DNA of 64,000 nucleotides from Lagopus muta (lineage: Eukaryota > Chordata > Aves > Galliformes > Phasianidae). The DNA is taken from NCBI RefSeq assembly GCF_023343835.1, contig NC_064439.1, positions 22,074,933 through 22,138,932 of the forward strand, read 5' to 3'. The notes under the pieces are model-generated. The model saw only the letters and a program-made list of their open reading frames with translations, ran no database searches and had not been told where the DNA came from. Positions 13,401 through 24,953 of this stretch are shown here, one piece after another; the first letter of the stretch is position 1, and every line of letters starts with the position of its first letter. The position numbers and the translations under genes are program-made.

Positions 13401-16400
13401 ACATGAAAATGGAGTGAAAAACATCATTTAGATTACTGTGCCCAGCCTCTTATTATTGCATTTGATCATTCAATAAACGTTCAGCCACAAAGGAGCCACT
13501 GAAAGCTTGCCAATTCCCTATAACAATTTGCAGATCTATAGAAACTGTTAAACATCAAAGAGAAAGCTGACTGGTCAAGTGCTTTACTACTGATTTGTGT
13601 TTTCTAACACAAGAGCATTTATGCTCTTAGTTACCATAACAAGGTAGGTAGATGACATTCAACCATCCTCTCCAATATAATTTTGAGGAAAATCACTCTG
13701 CAAACGCAGATGTGGCAGCTATACACAGACCTTCTGTATACACCTTAAAGGCACCTGAGTGATTTGTGTTTCAACAGAAGCACCAGTGTAGCTTGTCAAG
13801 GCTCTAGCTGTGACTTACCTCTGATGCTTCAGGTGGGAGCTAAACAAATCAGAATTCAAGTTTCTCTGAAGAAGGGAAATAAAAAGTCCTTATTTCTTGG
13901 CCTAAAAGTCCAAGAAACGCTTGAGGCATGAGATTATACAATTGAGGAATAGATGAACGCAACAGACAAACCTGGCCTCCTTCTTCTGGAAACCAATGGC
14001 AAAAATACTCATAATAAGCTTGAACTCCTGATACCAGGGCTTCATCCTTAGCCAGGTTCCAGATACATAGAGCTGCGAATCTCCATTTTACATCTGATTA
14101 GCATCTCTGCCTCTCCTGGTCAGTTGAGACTTCAGCTCAACTCTGTTCACTGATTTGTAAGTAAACTCTGTCGTCTGTGAGTTTGCTTTGCATTTTGTTT
14201 ATTATAATCTTAAGCAGAAGGAATTCTGCTAGTTGTATGAAAGTCATAGAATATCTATACCGTGTATGAGTGTAAGAGAGATAGGAGACTTTCTTCAGGT
14301 TTTTGAAAATGTTCTTAGTTCCCGAGTGGGAGCACATACTTGTATGGTTAAATTACATGGAAATAGACTGTCACCTGTTTTAATCATCTTTTTCAAAAAA
14401 TGTAGTCATGTTCCTATTGGGAGATCTCAGGCGTAGCTTAGCTGGTTGAAGATAGCCTGTATCCACAAGCATGCATGTTAAACTCTGTGCAGCTGTTGTG
14501 ATTTCCCACACACAATGAGCATAGTTGGATGTGGTGCTCAGAAACATCTCTCCCTCTTTTGGAATCAGAACACGTGGGGCACTGCTGACCTGAGGGACCC
14601 ACATCCCTAATCAGGCTGAGATACAGTTGTATCCACTGGCCATAAGCATCATTTTGATTCATATGTTTTGCTTTGATTCCAAGGGAGAAATGCACATGTA
14701 CAAAACATTGTTAGAAATATTTCCTCCTTTCGGATGTCCCTAATACAGTTTAGAGATTTTTTTTTAATTGACTTTTAATAAACTCTAACCAGTTTACTTG
14801 GTTGGATTCTTATAAAATGCTAAGTCTTTAGAAACATTGCAACAGCCTACTGTGGAATGTTTTTATATGTTTTTTCATAAGACTGTGCATAAGACAAAAC
14901 TAAATTTGCTCCGGTTCCTCGGTGGCTTTTATTAAAGGATGTAAGATTCCAGTGTTTACATAATAACTTACAGCTGCTGAGAAGCTATTTTAGTCAGTGC
15001 ATACACCGAGCTTACAGTTACTGTCTCCAAATACCTGTGGTCTAGCCACTTACTTCAGTCTGCTGATGACTTAGCCGAAATAATCCACCCATTGCTATGC
15101 TTTCGGCTCCCTCTGGCCTGACAAGAACCAAATGTGGAGCCACTCAGGGAAACCCAACCCAGCTGCTGTCTCCTCACAGCCCATAGCTGGAGGTGCCCAC
15201 CGCCCATGGTCTGGCTGTAGGGACAGGGCTGTCACACCGTGTTTGCGCCAGCTGGGAGCTGGGGTGAGGGACGTGTCACCCTCAAACCCACCTTTGTGAG
15301 AGAGGGGCACAGAGCTCAGCTTGAGCCCTGCCCTGATGCCTGCAGCTCACGTACCTAGCTGGTGTGAGGCAGGCAGCAGGCAGGAGGAAGGTGGCAGATT
15401 GTTTTAAATACAATTTATTAATTTCTGAGTGGGTTACATGCAGTCATTATTTCTGTCTTTTTTTTTCTCCCACTGATTTAATGAAAACTCCTGACATGAG
15501 TGCAATCTGGTGCTGGCTGTTTGGTTATTTAATGGTAATTTTTCTGACAGAAAAACCTCTTCATTCAATTTGATCATTGCTACTAAAATTGCTTCATGTC
15601 TCCAATATCCAAGTCAGTCTGCCTCCCAAGAAAGTATGTCTTTCTCAATGCTGTTTAACGAGAACCACAGATTAATTTATATGCTTATCTCTCCCAATTA
15701 TTATTTCTGATTTTGTTGTGAGAAAATTCACCGTTCACTCAGTCTAGGATTTCACTAAGGCTTTTTTTTTTTTTTAATCTAGTTCTTTTAATGAGCATTG
15801 GAAACAGTGTAGGAAACAACGATAGAAGGTAAATCCCTTTTAAACAACAAAAAAAGTGTATGTAGCTGAGTTATCTGCTGCCTCTGCTGGGGTGAGTGGG
15901 GCTGTAATGCTTTTGTGTACGAATTGCTTTGGGATAATAATGTTTTCTACTTGCTTATACATTTTTCATCAGACAAATCAGGCGAAAAGGTTGTATCACA
16001 CAGATCTGTGACTGGAGCTGCTTTCCTGTCCTGCAGCTGCAAGCAGAAGATGAAACACATCTTCATACTTGGAGAAAAAGGGTCAGAGTTAGAGGGAGAA
16101 AATGGTATGAAAGTGCAGAGCCTTGGATGTAAGTAGGTAGCCCCTAAAGCAGGTGCTAACAAGACCTTCTTGACAACCACTGAGTTGTGTGTGTAGCAGA
16201 GAAGTTACAGCTGAAAGAAAAGAAAGAGGCAAGGAATGGCATTGTGCTGTATCTGACTGGGATTATAGTAGCTGAATGAGTCATTGTTATAAAATATGGG
16301 TAACAGAGCGTCCTTTCATGTCTCTCAATGCAGACTGAATGCAGTCCTGACCAAGATGACAAAATTCATTTTGATTGAATGCTTGTCCATATTTTTAAAT

Positions 16401-19163
16401 GAAATGCATGTGGGGCTATTAGCTTAGTTCCCCGTCGAAGGCGGCTGTGCCACATAGCCCTGCCATAAGTTTGGCAGCCTTTGAAGCACCTGGCATCCTC
16501 CAGAACAAACAGGCATATTTGAATGGGGATAAATGTTAAACCATTTTGTAGTTTTCTCTTCTGACTCCGCGGTAGGTATTTTTTATATTAAAAAACACAT
16601 AACAATATAAAGGGTAAAGCAAAAATGTATATGGATAAAGTGCTTTATAAAAGCAGAAAGCGAGAGGAGGACATGGCTGGAAGGGATCCTGGGCTCCTCC
16701 CATGTTGGAGGAGGACAGGATGGGCAGGGACACAGACTTCTTTGTCTGAAGTAGACACTAAGCTTTGGGATCCAACGAATACAAATAATAAATTCTACTT
16801 TTATTACTGTTTTATCACATTCTTGTTAAAGCTAATTTACAATTTTTCAGCCTGGAATTATCACTCCCACAAGTCCCATCCTACCATTTTTTTCTCTTTA
16901 TTATCATTAAGAAATAGCTATGCTTAGCTGCAAGCTGAAATGGCCACTCATGTCCTTTGGCTGACAAATGAGCAGGTTACCTACAAAGCTTCATTGAATA
17001 AGGTTCAAATCCTTAGTGACTCGTGGGTCTGAATTTCAACCAAATAGAAATACTGCATGACCATTTACTTCCCCTGAATGTTTTAAGGTTTTGCCAAGGA
17101 TTTACAATATGTTTTGTGGTTAAAGAGTTATTGACACGGTTATACAAAGCACTGCTAGAGTAGTCTCCATTACCTCCATCACTGATAGGTGAGCTCAGAA
17201 CAGGTGAAAGCTTGGACTAGGACAATAACCACAGAGTGGAAAACACATCACATAGAAGAAGTTAAAAGGACTTTGATAGCTTTATGTAGCACAAGAAAGT
17301 CTCAGAGAAGGCACTGTTTATTTCTTAAGCATGTCTCCAGGAGAAAAAAAATCTTTTCTTCTGAAGGGCAAGTGAGTACAAGGACAAGTGGATATAAAAT
17401 GGATGAACATGCATTCATGTTGGAGAATACAAAAGGAACTAACAATGAAACGAGAGAGAGTCTCAGCTGGACTTCAGGGAACTTACTGGGCTCTATAACC
17501 ACAGTTTGAAGCCATTTATTAAACCGTGTTTGTAAAGTGTGATGATATGATTGTCTACAATTGCAAGTAAATGACCTTAATGAGTGATTTTTTTTTTTTT
17601 TAAAGCTTTTCCTAATTATTTTACCACCGTTCTCAGTACCAGAAATAACTTCCAAAATAGATCAGGAGTTGAGAAGCAGGAGGATTTCACAATGAACTTT
17701 CTGGCTGGAAATACTGCAACATTACTTCTTTTCTTTTGGATGCAGTAAAGGTGGAACTGAGTGTTGTGCTCCTGTTGTTTCACTCTTCCTGAGAATCACT
17801 TCCAGATCCCACTGGTATCATTCTTCTGCCTACAGCTGCTTCCACAGATTTCTCAGTGGGTGGACTCCCTCTAAATGTTGCCTGTGCTTCTGCCAGGATG
17901 TCTCTCATTTTCCAGAACCCCACCTTTTAAAGAAATTCTAGGTAGTGTATAACAACTATATACATAATACAGAAAAGACGCTGTACTTGGAGCAGAGTAT
18001 TTTCTGTTGGTGTTTTATTAGTTCCTGCAGATGACCAGCTCTACAAGAAGTAGTTTTTGTATTATTATTATTTTTAAAAGCTTTACTCAGAACATACTGA
18101 TTTATTTATTTTTTATAATGTTTATTCCTAATCATCCATGTCCTATAAAGCACTGAAGTGAAAACAAACAAAAAAAAGCTGTCAACTTTTCTACCATGCA
18201 TTTTTTTTTTTAAATTTAAATTAGGCAAAGTATAATAAATCCAAGGAAAAATTTACTAAAATGAAGGACTTCAGACATCTCAGCTGTACTGATTCAGCTA
18301 TGCACTCATAAGAGAATCATGGGAAGAAAAGCACTGCCCACTTTGCTCATCATTTTCACTGCAGGTCTGAGAAGCAAAGTCAGAAAATGGAGACGTAACT
18401 GCATAATCATCTACTAGCACCATGCACTATGAGCACTCCATTAAAACAAAACAGAAGAAAAAAAAAAAAAAGGATATGGCTACGTCATCCTTATGTACAC
18501 GTCCATAGCAATATATTTTATTCGCAAGAAGTGAAATGGAACTTCAACCTCCATGCAATTATGCTACTCACTGCCAAAAGAAAGAAAAGGGCTGTTGCAC
18601 TAACAGAGACCAAGAAAGGTCAGTTTCTGCATTACTCAACAATGATTTCCACAAAGACGTGTGGGACATATGGCATTTTACAAGCTTTCAAGTGTTTAAA
18701 AAGATAAAATGAAGCAGCCTTTTCACCCATATATATTACTTTGCTTTGTGTTTAGAAATTTCAATAACAGTAGCTCTAGACTGTTATTTCATTGTCCTTG
18801 TGGTACCAGAGACGAAATACATCATTTGAAAACAAACCAAAATAAAACCAGCATGAAGGAGGAAATGCTGAAGCTGGCAGCCTGTAATTAGGGCTACCAT
18901 CTGTGTTGAGGTTCAGAGAAATAAATGCATGCTGCACTGTCCCACTGGCTCTGCATAGCTCCTGAGGTTTAGCAGTGTGAGCACTGAGCTTTCTGATTTC
19001 TCCATATCTCACTCAAATTGGCCAGTCTTCTTAATATCTTGTATCATATGTGCCTAACAGGTCATGGTTGCTGACTCCATAGCTGTGTTAAGTTCACTAT
19101 TGCATCACAATACAGGCATTGTCTCACAGCATAATAAATACATGTAATTGAACATTTTCACCA

Positions 19164-19165
<2 letters not shown>

Positions 19166-19208
<43 letters not shown>
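19166..19208. repeat. Poly(T) tract, 43 nt
   Basis: An uninterrupted run of 43 T. On the minus strand this is a poly(A) preceded by 'TTTAAAGCTGCCCATT'. No AATAAA is seen just before the A run on that strand, and no target-site duplication could be paired. It may be the tail of a retroposed transcript or a slippage-expanded microsatellite. Confidence 0.95.
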
Positions 19209-19211
<3 letters not shown>

Positions 19212-19448
19212 GGGCAGCTTTAAAGGGCTTCAAAGAAGGTTTAGAAATATTTGCACAATCTTGATATATTTTATGAATTTCTTTGTTTCTGTTTACATTC
19301 CATTAAAGGACCGGAGAGAGAAGTGCTTCATTGTTTTGAATAAAGCAATTTATATCAATTTAATGTTTGACTGCACAAAAGCATTCTGAGCTGAGTGTTT
19401 ATTGTTCATCAACCCAACTGCAATATATCTAGCACACAGAATTTGTTT

Positions 19449-19480
19449 TATATATATACACATACATACATATATATATG
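19449..19480. repeat. TA/CATA microsatellite
   Basis: Alternating TA dinucleotides change to CATA tetranucleotides and back to TA. Further ATTTATATG-like variants follow to about 19540. Confidence 0.9.
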
Positions 19481-22400
19481 AAGTATTCATGCTTTCTTTA
19501 TTTATATGCATTTATATGTGTATTTATATCTGTGCATATCCATACACGTGCACAAATAGCTGTAGATTACATACACAGTAATAATACAGCTATCTCATTA
19601 GGAAGACATGGAGGATGGGATTCATCTCACCTATATTCACCCGTCAGAAAATTGTCATCTCTTCTAAGGCAGTCATGCAGGTCACCTCTGAAGCCCATGG
19701 AGAAACGCAAACAGTGCCAGGGTCTGGTCCATTGCACTCAGCTGCTTTAGAGCTGGAGATATGCATCTCTTGCCATTGCCTGCAGAGAAAGCCTACATAA
19801 CTAATTCAAAGCAAAAACATAGCTTTCAGAAAAGGAAACCCAAACCAACTCGATCTCTTGTGAAGCCAACTGATCTAGAATTTTGCACTTCTTCTGGTTC
19901 GTACTCTTCTATTTTGTGGTGGTGATAATAGCAGTGATGCACACCACCAAGTTAGAAAAGATCCCTTCTACTTGAAATCAGAAGGATTTATTTATTTTTT
20001 AAGTGGTTATGGTAATGATTAAAGTGAAGAGGAAATTGTTCGTGTTGCCAGTTCATCCTTTATTTTGTTTTTTAATTTTCTCCTTAAAAATGTCTTTGAA
20101 GCAGATAATTGTATAAATGTGACTTGATCACTGAAATCACTGGGTGGACTTTGAAATTGTGAGAGAAGAAGGAAAAGGGAGGAGAAGAATTCATGAGCGC
20201 TACAGTAAAGAGAATTATTAATCTGCAGAAATATGTGCCTCTGTTACTACTGGCTCTGTGAAAAACTGATTTCGCATGTTATAATGAGCCTTCCAAAACT
20301 GAAAAAATAGGGATGGGTGTGCAAACCTACATTTGTACAGTGTACAAACACTTTGATCTCCTAAGAAGGCAAATGTAGAATGAAATGTAAATTGGATTTG
20401 GAAGAAAACTGCAAACCCATAAGAGAAACAAAATTGAAAACCAAAAATAATGTCTTCTGGTTTAATGGTGAGACTTGGCAATAACATCTTTGGGCACTTC
20501 TGAAAGGAAAACTCAGATGCTTGGCTTGATGTGCAGGAGAGAAATTGCCTCGAATTTAAGTCTTTCCAGTACATTTTGAGTGCCAAATTCCAGCACTGTC
20601 TGAGAGAATGATATTTCTCTAGAGTGACAGTTTGAATCAATAGTTCATCCTATAAGCAGGGAAAATCATTGTGGCAAAGTTCTTTGCTACAGTAAAACAA
20701 GTAAAAGTGGAGAACATGCTGTGTCTAATGCAGGCGAGTTTTCAAGCTCCTGTGAAACAGCACACAGTGCTTTGCAAAATGTGAAAGACATGGTTAAGTG
20801 CACTAAAAGCAGCGATACTGCACTGTGGCTCACAGCAGCACTTTCAGAGATGACAGACTGGTGAAAAAAAACTTGTTACTATCTTATTAACATTTTGCTG
20901 CTAAGACAAGAATATTCAGGATCACAGTGAGTTGCAAAGCTAATCTAGTTCAGTGAGAGTGGCCTTAGGCAACTCTCCCAGTTACCAGAAAAATGGCGCA
21001 TCTGTATCTAGGGAGGATAAGAAAGTTGGAAAAGCAGCTGGATCTGCAAGAAAAAGCAATTAATCCCCACCCTGTGAGGTTACCGATTATGCCTTTTGTT
21101 TAGGTAGATGATTGATAAACTTGGTCTTTTAACATCAAATTATCAAAAGTTGTTGCTGAGTTATTACACTTAAGTCTTGCGGAGGCCAACTTAGGGAATT
21201 CCGTGCCAATTTTCATAGCTTCAAAGTGTTACTGGCTTCTAAAATAGATAAATATAGCTTCCAAAAATTATGTCAACTATGTTTCAAGTTGCACAAAAAA
21301 TGAGGAACACCCTATTTCAGTGTCACTTAAATAAACAAGTTAGCAACCAGTCATAAAGACCATGAAGGAAGTAATTTAGAAGAATGTTGAGCTCCTGACT
21401 CCAGGATTCTAGTTCTCTGACCCAAACAACAGCACTCCCACACGCTGGGGAATGTACAAATAAGCATGGGAGTGCCAAAACTGGAAAGCTTTATCAAAAG
21501 GCCAAAGACACAGGAAACTTCAGATTTGGATCTAGATCTGAGATTCATTTCTTTGGCCTCTTTCTAAAATTAAGTGCAACTCCCCTGAGTTCCGAGGACA
21601 GCTCAGCATCATATTGCAGGGAAGTCAATGAGCAGAGGCAGAAATGAAATGGCAAAGGACTTCCTTGATGGTGAGAGGGGGATTGTTGGAGTGAAGAAAA
21701 TGCCTGCAAGGTCAAGGATTGTTCTCGGATGGAATCAGATGCAGGAAGGAGAAAAGAGAATTTGGAAGGAATTGGGAGGGGATGAATAAAGTGTAAGGAA
21801 CTTAGGTCTCGTGGCAGCTATCATATGCCATCAAAACTTAGCCTTAAATGACTAAGGCAGGTTTGGCTTTGACCACCTCCAAATAAAATTATGAAAAGCA
21901 AATTCTGCTTTTAATTTTGCAGAAACATGTCCCTAAGACCAGTGACATATCAGGCTCATTTGCTTAACCAAGTCTCCTCTATTTTAATAGCACACCCCTC
22001 AGTCTCCCCAAAGAGATGGTTCTTCTTTGAGTCTGTTTTCAACATCAGGAAAAATCAGACAGAAATATGAACTGCGAGTTGTTCATATCATCAATCCAAC
22101 TTTTAAATCTTTAGAACTTTATCCATCAGTGGTATTACACAGTCTTAACACTCTATGAGACTAACAGTTACTGACACGCATTTCTTTTCTGTACAGTAAT
22201 TTCACCAAGCTAATTAATAATAATGATGAAAAATTTCAAAACATTCATGGAGCACAACTACTTGTTCCATTTTTGTAAACTCTTTAATGCGTGTCTCCAT
22301 CATTTCTGTGAAAATCCTTTTCTAAATATGACTTTCGGTAATGATCTTAGGGTGAATGTAAATAATGAGCTAGAAAAATCTTTAGATTTTATTAAGGCTG

Positions 22401-22809
22401 AGGATTACTTGAGAAGTAGTTGAAAAAGGAGAAAGCTTTTCCTCTCAATACTAAATATGTTCCGCACAGTAATGTGAAAGATGCAACTTGTTGTAAGAGA
22501 AACCATCAGATAAAGTCCTATGGTCACAGCTGTGGTTGTAGCAGGGAGTGGCACATACCCTCAGAAGACACACAAAAAAAAAGATCCTCCCAAATTCTTT
22601 TAAAGGTCAGATGCGGGTTCAGGTTTGCAGCTGGAAGCCAAGTGCAGAAACTCTGCAGCAGGGATTCTGGGACACTTCCACTCAGGATCAACATTTTACG
22701 GCAGGACTCTTTCTCTGTAAAGTGATTACAAGAAAACCTTGATCTGAAAAGATGGAGACCAGATCTGAAGTTTGCATTTGTCTTATAGAGGTACAACACT
22801 TACATAAAT

Positions 22810-22814
22810 ACAGT
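22810..22814. repeat. Target-site duplication, left, LTR A
   Basis: ACAGT directly before the LTR start; the same five bases follow the LTR at 23141-23145. Confidence 0.85.
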
Positions 22815-23140
22815 TGTATGGGAACTGCTGAGTCACGGCCTGAACCTCTGATTGATCACCTGAGGCGAGCCATGAGTCAGCCAGAGGAGCACAGGTGAAG
22901 TCAATTCACCTGTGCTGCCGGAAGGGGTGGAGCCAGGCTGCACCCTTCCTAGACCTATTTAAGAGCTGGCTACCAGAGGGGAAGGATCTCTTCTGGGGAT
23001 CATCTCTCTTGGTGTTTTGTGGTAAGCTTAGCCAAAGGATAAGCTCTTCCACCTATTCTCTTTTTGTGATCGTTGTCTATTTTGCCTAACTCTCTTGATT
23101 ATATTGTGATTATAACATCTTGATATCTATTGATTATACA
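22815..23140 (+). mobile_element. Solo LTR A of an endogenous retrovirus family (326 bp)
   Basis: The element starts TGTATGGGAACTGCTG and ends ATTATACA, giving the TG...CA ends typical of LTRs with a TGTA/TACA inverted end. It is flanked by ACAGT on both sides. A 5-bp duplication fits ERV-L-like (class III) integration; that class assignment is an inference from duplication size only. Internal landmarks shared with copies B and C are 'CACCTGAGGCGAGC', a TGAGTCA site at 22873-22879, inverted E-boxes at 22890-22898 and 22906-22914, 'GGGTGGAGCC', a TATA-like TATTTAAG at 22956-22963 and 'GGATCTCTT'. No gag, pol or env lies beside it, so it is a solo LTR left by LTR-LTR recombination. Confidence 0.9.
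22873..22963 (+). promoter_or_regulatory. LTR A promoter-like block (AP-1 site, E-boxes, TATA-like)
   Basis: TGAGTCA (22873-22879) is the AP-1/TRE consensus. CACAGGTGA (22890-22898) and TCACCTGTG (22906-22914) form a perfect 9-bp dyad with 7-nt spacer, each arm an E-box of the CAGGTG/CACCTG kind. TATTTAAG (22956-22963) would serve as the core TATA-like element. The arrangement and its conservation in copies B and C are seen directly; transcriptional activity is inferred. Confidence 0.5.
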
Positions 23141-23145
23141 ACAGT
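23141..23145. repeat. Target-site duplication, right, LTR A
   Basis: ACAGT directly after the LTR end, identical to 22810-22814. Confidence 0.85.
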
Positions 23146-24029
23146 TCAGTCCATGATTTGCGTTTTTTTTTCCACCCAACACTGGTTTGAAAGAATGAAA
23201 TATGATTGTGGTATGATAACAATTTATTCCATCAGACTTCTTAACAAATTCTCTTCCATGATTAAAGATCACAGAAAGACTTCCAGAAAAAAATCTCCTT
23301 ACCCTTTTCTTCAGTTCTTTTGGAAGGCTTGTGATGGAAAAACTAGAAACTGGAGAGAAGAAGAAAAGAAAGAGAAAAATTACAGGAAATCGTTTGCTTT
23401 AAAATGAAAATAGGAAAAAAAAGATGAAATAATGTCCGAAAAGATGTTGTTACTGATTTGCTTTAATGCTGCATTTACTGCTTCCCGCCAATCCTCTCAA
23501 CCACTTTCAAGAATGAACAGTGTTTTCAGTGAAATGAGTAGGCATTCCTAGTGCGTTTATTCTATAACTAAACTTTACAAAGTTAGGCAACTATAATTCC
23601 AATCTATTTTGTGCCAAATTTACTGTTAAATATTACACTACATTCATTGCAGTTCCATGGAACCACGTGTGGGGCTGTCATGTACATTTTCAAGCTTTTC
23701 GTCTAGAAAGAAGGTGCTTTTTTTCTATATTAAAGCTCTACATACAAACTGTTTCAGACCCGTATAACCTTTTCTTTTTCCTTTTTTTCTTTTTTCTTTT
23801 TTTTTTTTTTTCTTTCATAGGGAAAATGTCAAGGAAAATTACCTTTTCCTCCACAGACAGTAAAACTGTTTTCCAGTGGTGTCCTATTTCTCATCATAAA
23901 CAACAACAACAAAAAAAAAGACAAAACAAAAAAGAAGTGGTGCATTCTACGTAATTATAGTCAAAAGTATCTATTGGAGAAATTTCAATTGCTCCTTAAA
24001 ACACTATTAGCATGGCTAATAGCATTGGC
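23146..24029. other. Unique sequence, no gene seen
   Basis: AT-rich sequence without a supportable gene. A pyrimidine tract of mostly T with scattered C lies at about 23770-23817, and an A-rich stretch with CAA repeats lies at about 23900-23935. The Phe-rich frames here come from those tracts. Confidence 0.6.
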
Positions 24030-24555
24030 ATGGGAAGTGACTGTCTCCCTCTACTCCTCTCTTGTGAGGACCCACCTGGAGCACTGTGTCCAGGTCTTGG
24101 GACCACAGCACAGGAATGATGAGAAGCAGGTCCAGAGGAAGCCACAAATGTGATCAAAGGGCTGAAGCACCTCTCCTATGAAGACAGGCTGAGGGAGCTG
24201 GTTGTTCAGCCTGGAGCGGAGAAGGGTCAGGGCAGACCTCACTGTGGTCTTTCAGTCCTTAAAGGAGGCCTACAGAAAAGTTTGGGAAAGACTCACTATC
24301 AAATGGTGTAGTGATTGGATGGGGATGATGGCTTTAAAACTAAAATAATGTAGATTTAGTTTAGATATTTGGAATAAATTCTCAACAGAGAGGATGGTGA
24401 CCCAGAGAAGCTGTGGGTGCCCCATCTCTGAGGGTTGGATGGGACCCTAGGCAGCCTTACCTAGTGGAAGGTGTCCCTGCTCATGGAAAAGGGGTTGGAA
24501 ATGGAAGGGCTTTAAGGTCCCTTCCAACCCAAGCTGTTCTGTGATTCTATGATTA
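24030..24555 (+). mobile_element. CR1 LINE, 3' UTR fragment
   Basis: Sense-orientation CR1 with successive landmarks: 'CACCTGGAGCACTGTGTCCA', 'CAGGCTGAGGGAGCTGG' with 'TTCAGCCTGGAG', 'CATCTCTGAGGGTTGGAT', 'AAGGTCCCTTCCAACCCAAG', and the terminal 'GTGATTCTATGATTAT'. About 525 bp remain, 5' truncated, with a diverged middle at about 24265-24370. It is entirely 3' UTR, so there is no coding potential. The minus-strand frame of about 63 codons inside it is a shadow. Confidence 0.92.
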
Positions 24556-24736
24556 TATCCTTAGCATGCATAGAAACTACAGAGAATGCTCAATACAACC
24601 GTAGTTTGTTTGTTTAGAAAGTTCTCTGCTCACCTTTTTAAATGTTAGGGGTCTCATAGTTCTATTCAAATGCAACATCACTGCTAGTTCATTTTACCAG
24701 CATTCAGTGACCACAAAATTGGAAAACAAAACCCAC

Positions 24737-24759
24737 TTCCACATCATGATGATGTGGAA
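24737..24759. repeat. Perfect 10-bp inverted repeat, 3-nt loop
   Basis: TTCCACATCA (24737-24746), loop TGA, TGATGTGGAA (24750-24759). It is the first of three perfect dyads within 220 bp. Confidence 0.95.
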
Positions 24760-24903
24760 TGATTCAAAGAGGGAAGAATAACTTTTCTTAAATTTTGTAT
24801 GATTTATGTGCATGAGAAATAAAGGTCAAGGAATGAGAGAAAAATCACACAGAAGAATTACCACTCCTTATGCTGTCAGAATGACTGGGATCATTGACAA
24901 ATA

Positions 24904-24934
24904 TTGATCAATGACAAAATATGTCATTGATCAA
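24904..24934. repeat. Perfect 13-bp inverted repeat, 5-nt loop
   Basis: TTGATCAATGACA (24904-24916), loop AAATA, TGTCATTGATCAA (24922-24934). Each arm includes the palindrome TTGATCAA or TGATCA. The right arm overlaps the next palindrome by three bases. Confidence 0.97.
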
Positions 24935-24953
24935 ATGACAATATTGTCATTTG
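24932..24953. repeat. Perfect 22-bp palindrome without spacer
   Basis: CAAATGACAAT (24932-24942) is followed immediately by its exact reverse complement (24943-24953). It shares the ATGACA/TGTCAT core with the adjacent inverted repeat, so the block looks like one unit copied with inversion. Confidence 0.97.

Larger units (their letters stand above)
9867..22809. other. Mostly unique sequence, no gene seen
   Basis: Nearly 13 kb without a supportable gene. Local GC-richer pockets occur at about 11040-11180 and 15100-15400, without a CpG island. A degenerate CR1-like tail may lie at 10390-10480. Simple repeats include the poly(T) at 19166-19208 and the TA/CATA tract at 19449-19480. Open frames reach 140 codons (20218-20640, minus strand) but show no motif and no exon-like splice context that I trust. 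Confidence 0.55.

Noticed and set aside
20218..20640. 140-codon minus-strand open frame
   Set aside because: It is rich in Phe, Ser and Cys with no recognisable motif. A single-exon gene of this kind cannot be supported.
24051..24242. Minus-strand open frame
   Set aside because: It lies inside a plus-strand CR1 3' UTR and is an antisense shadow.
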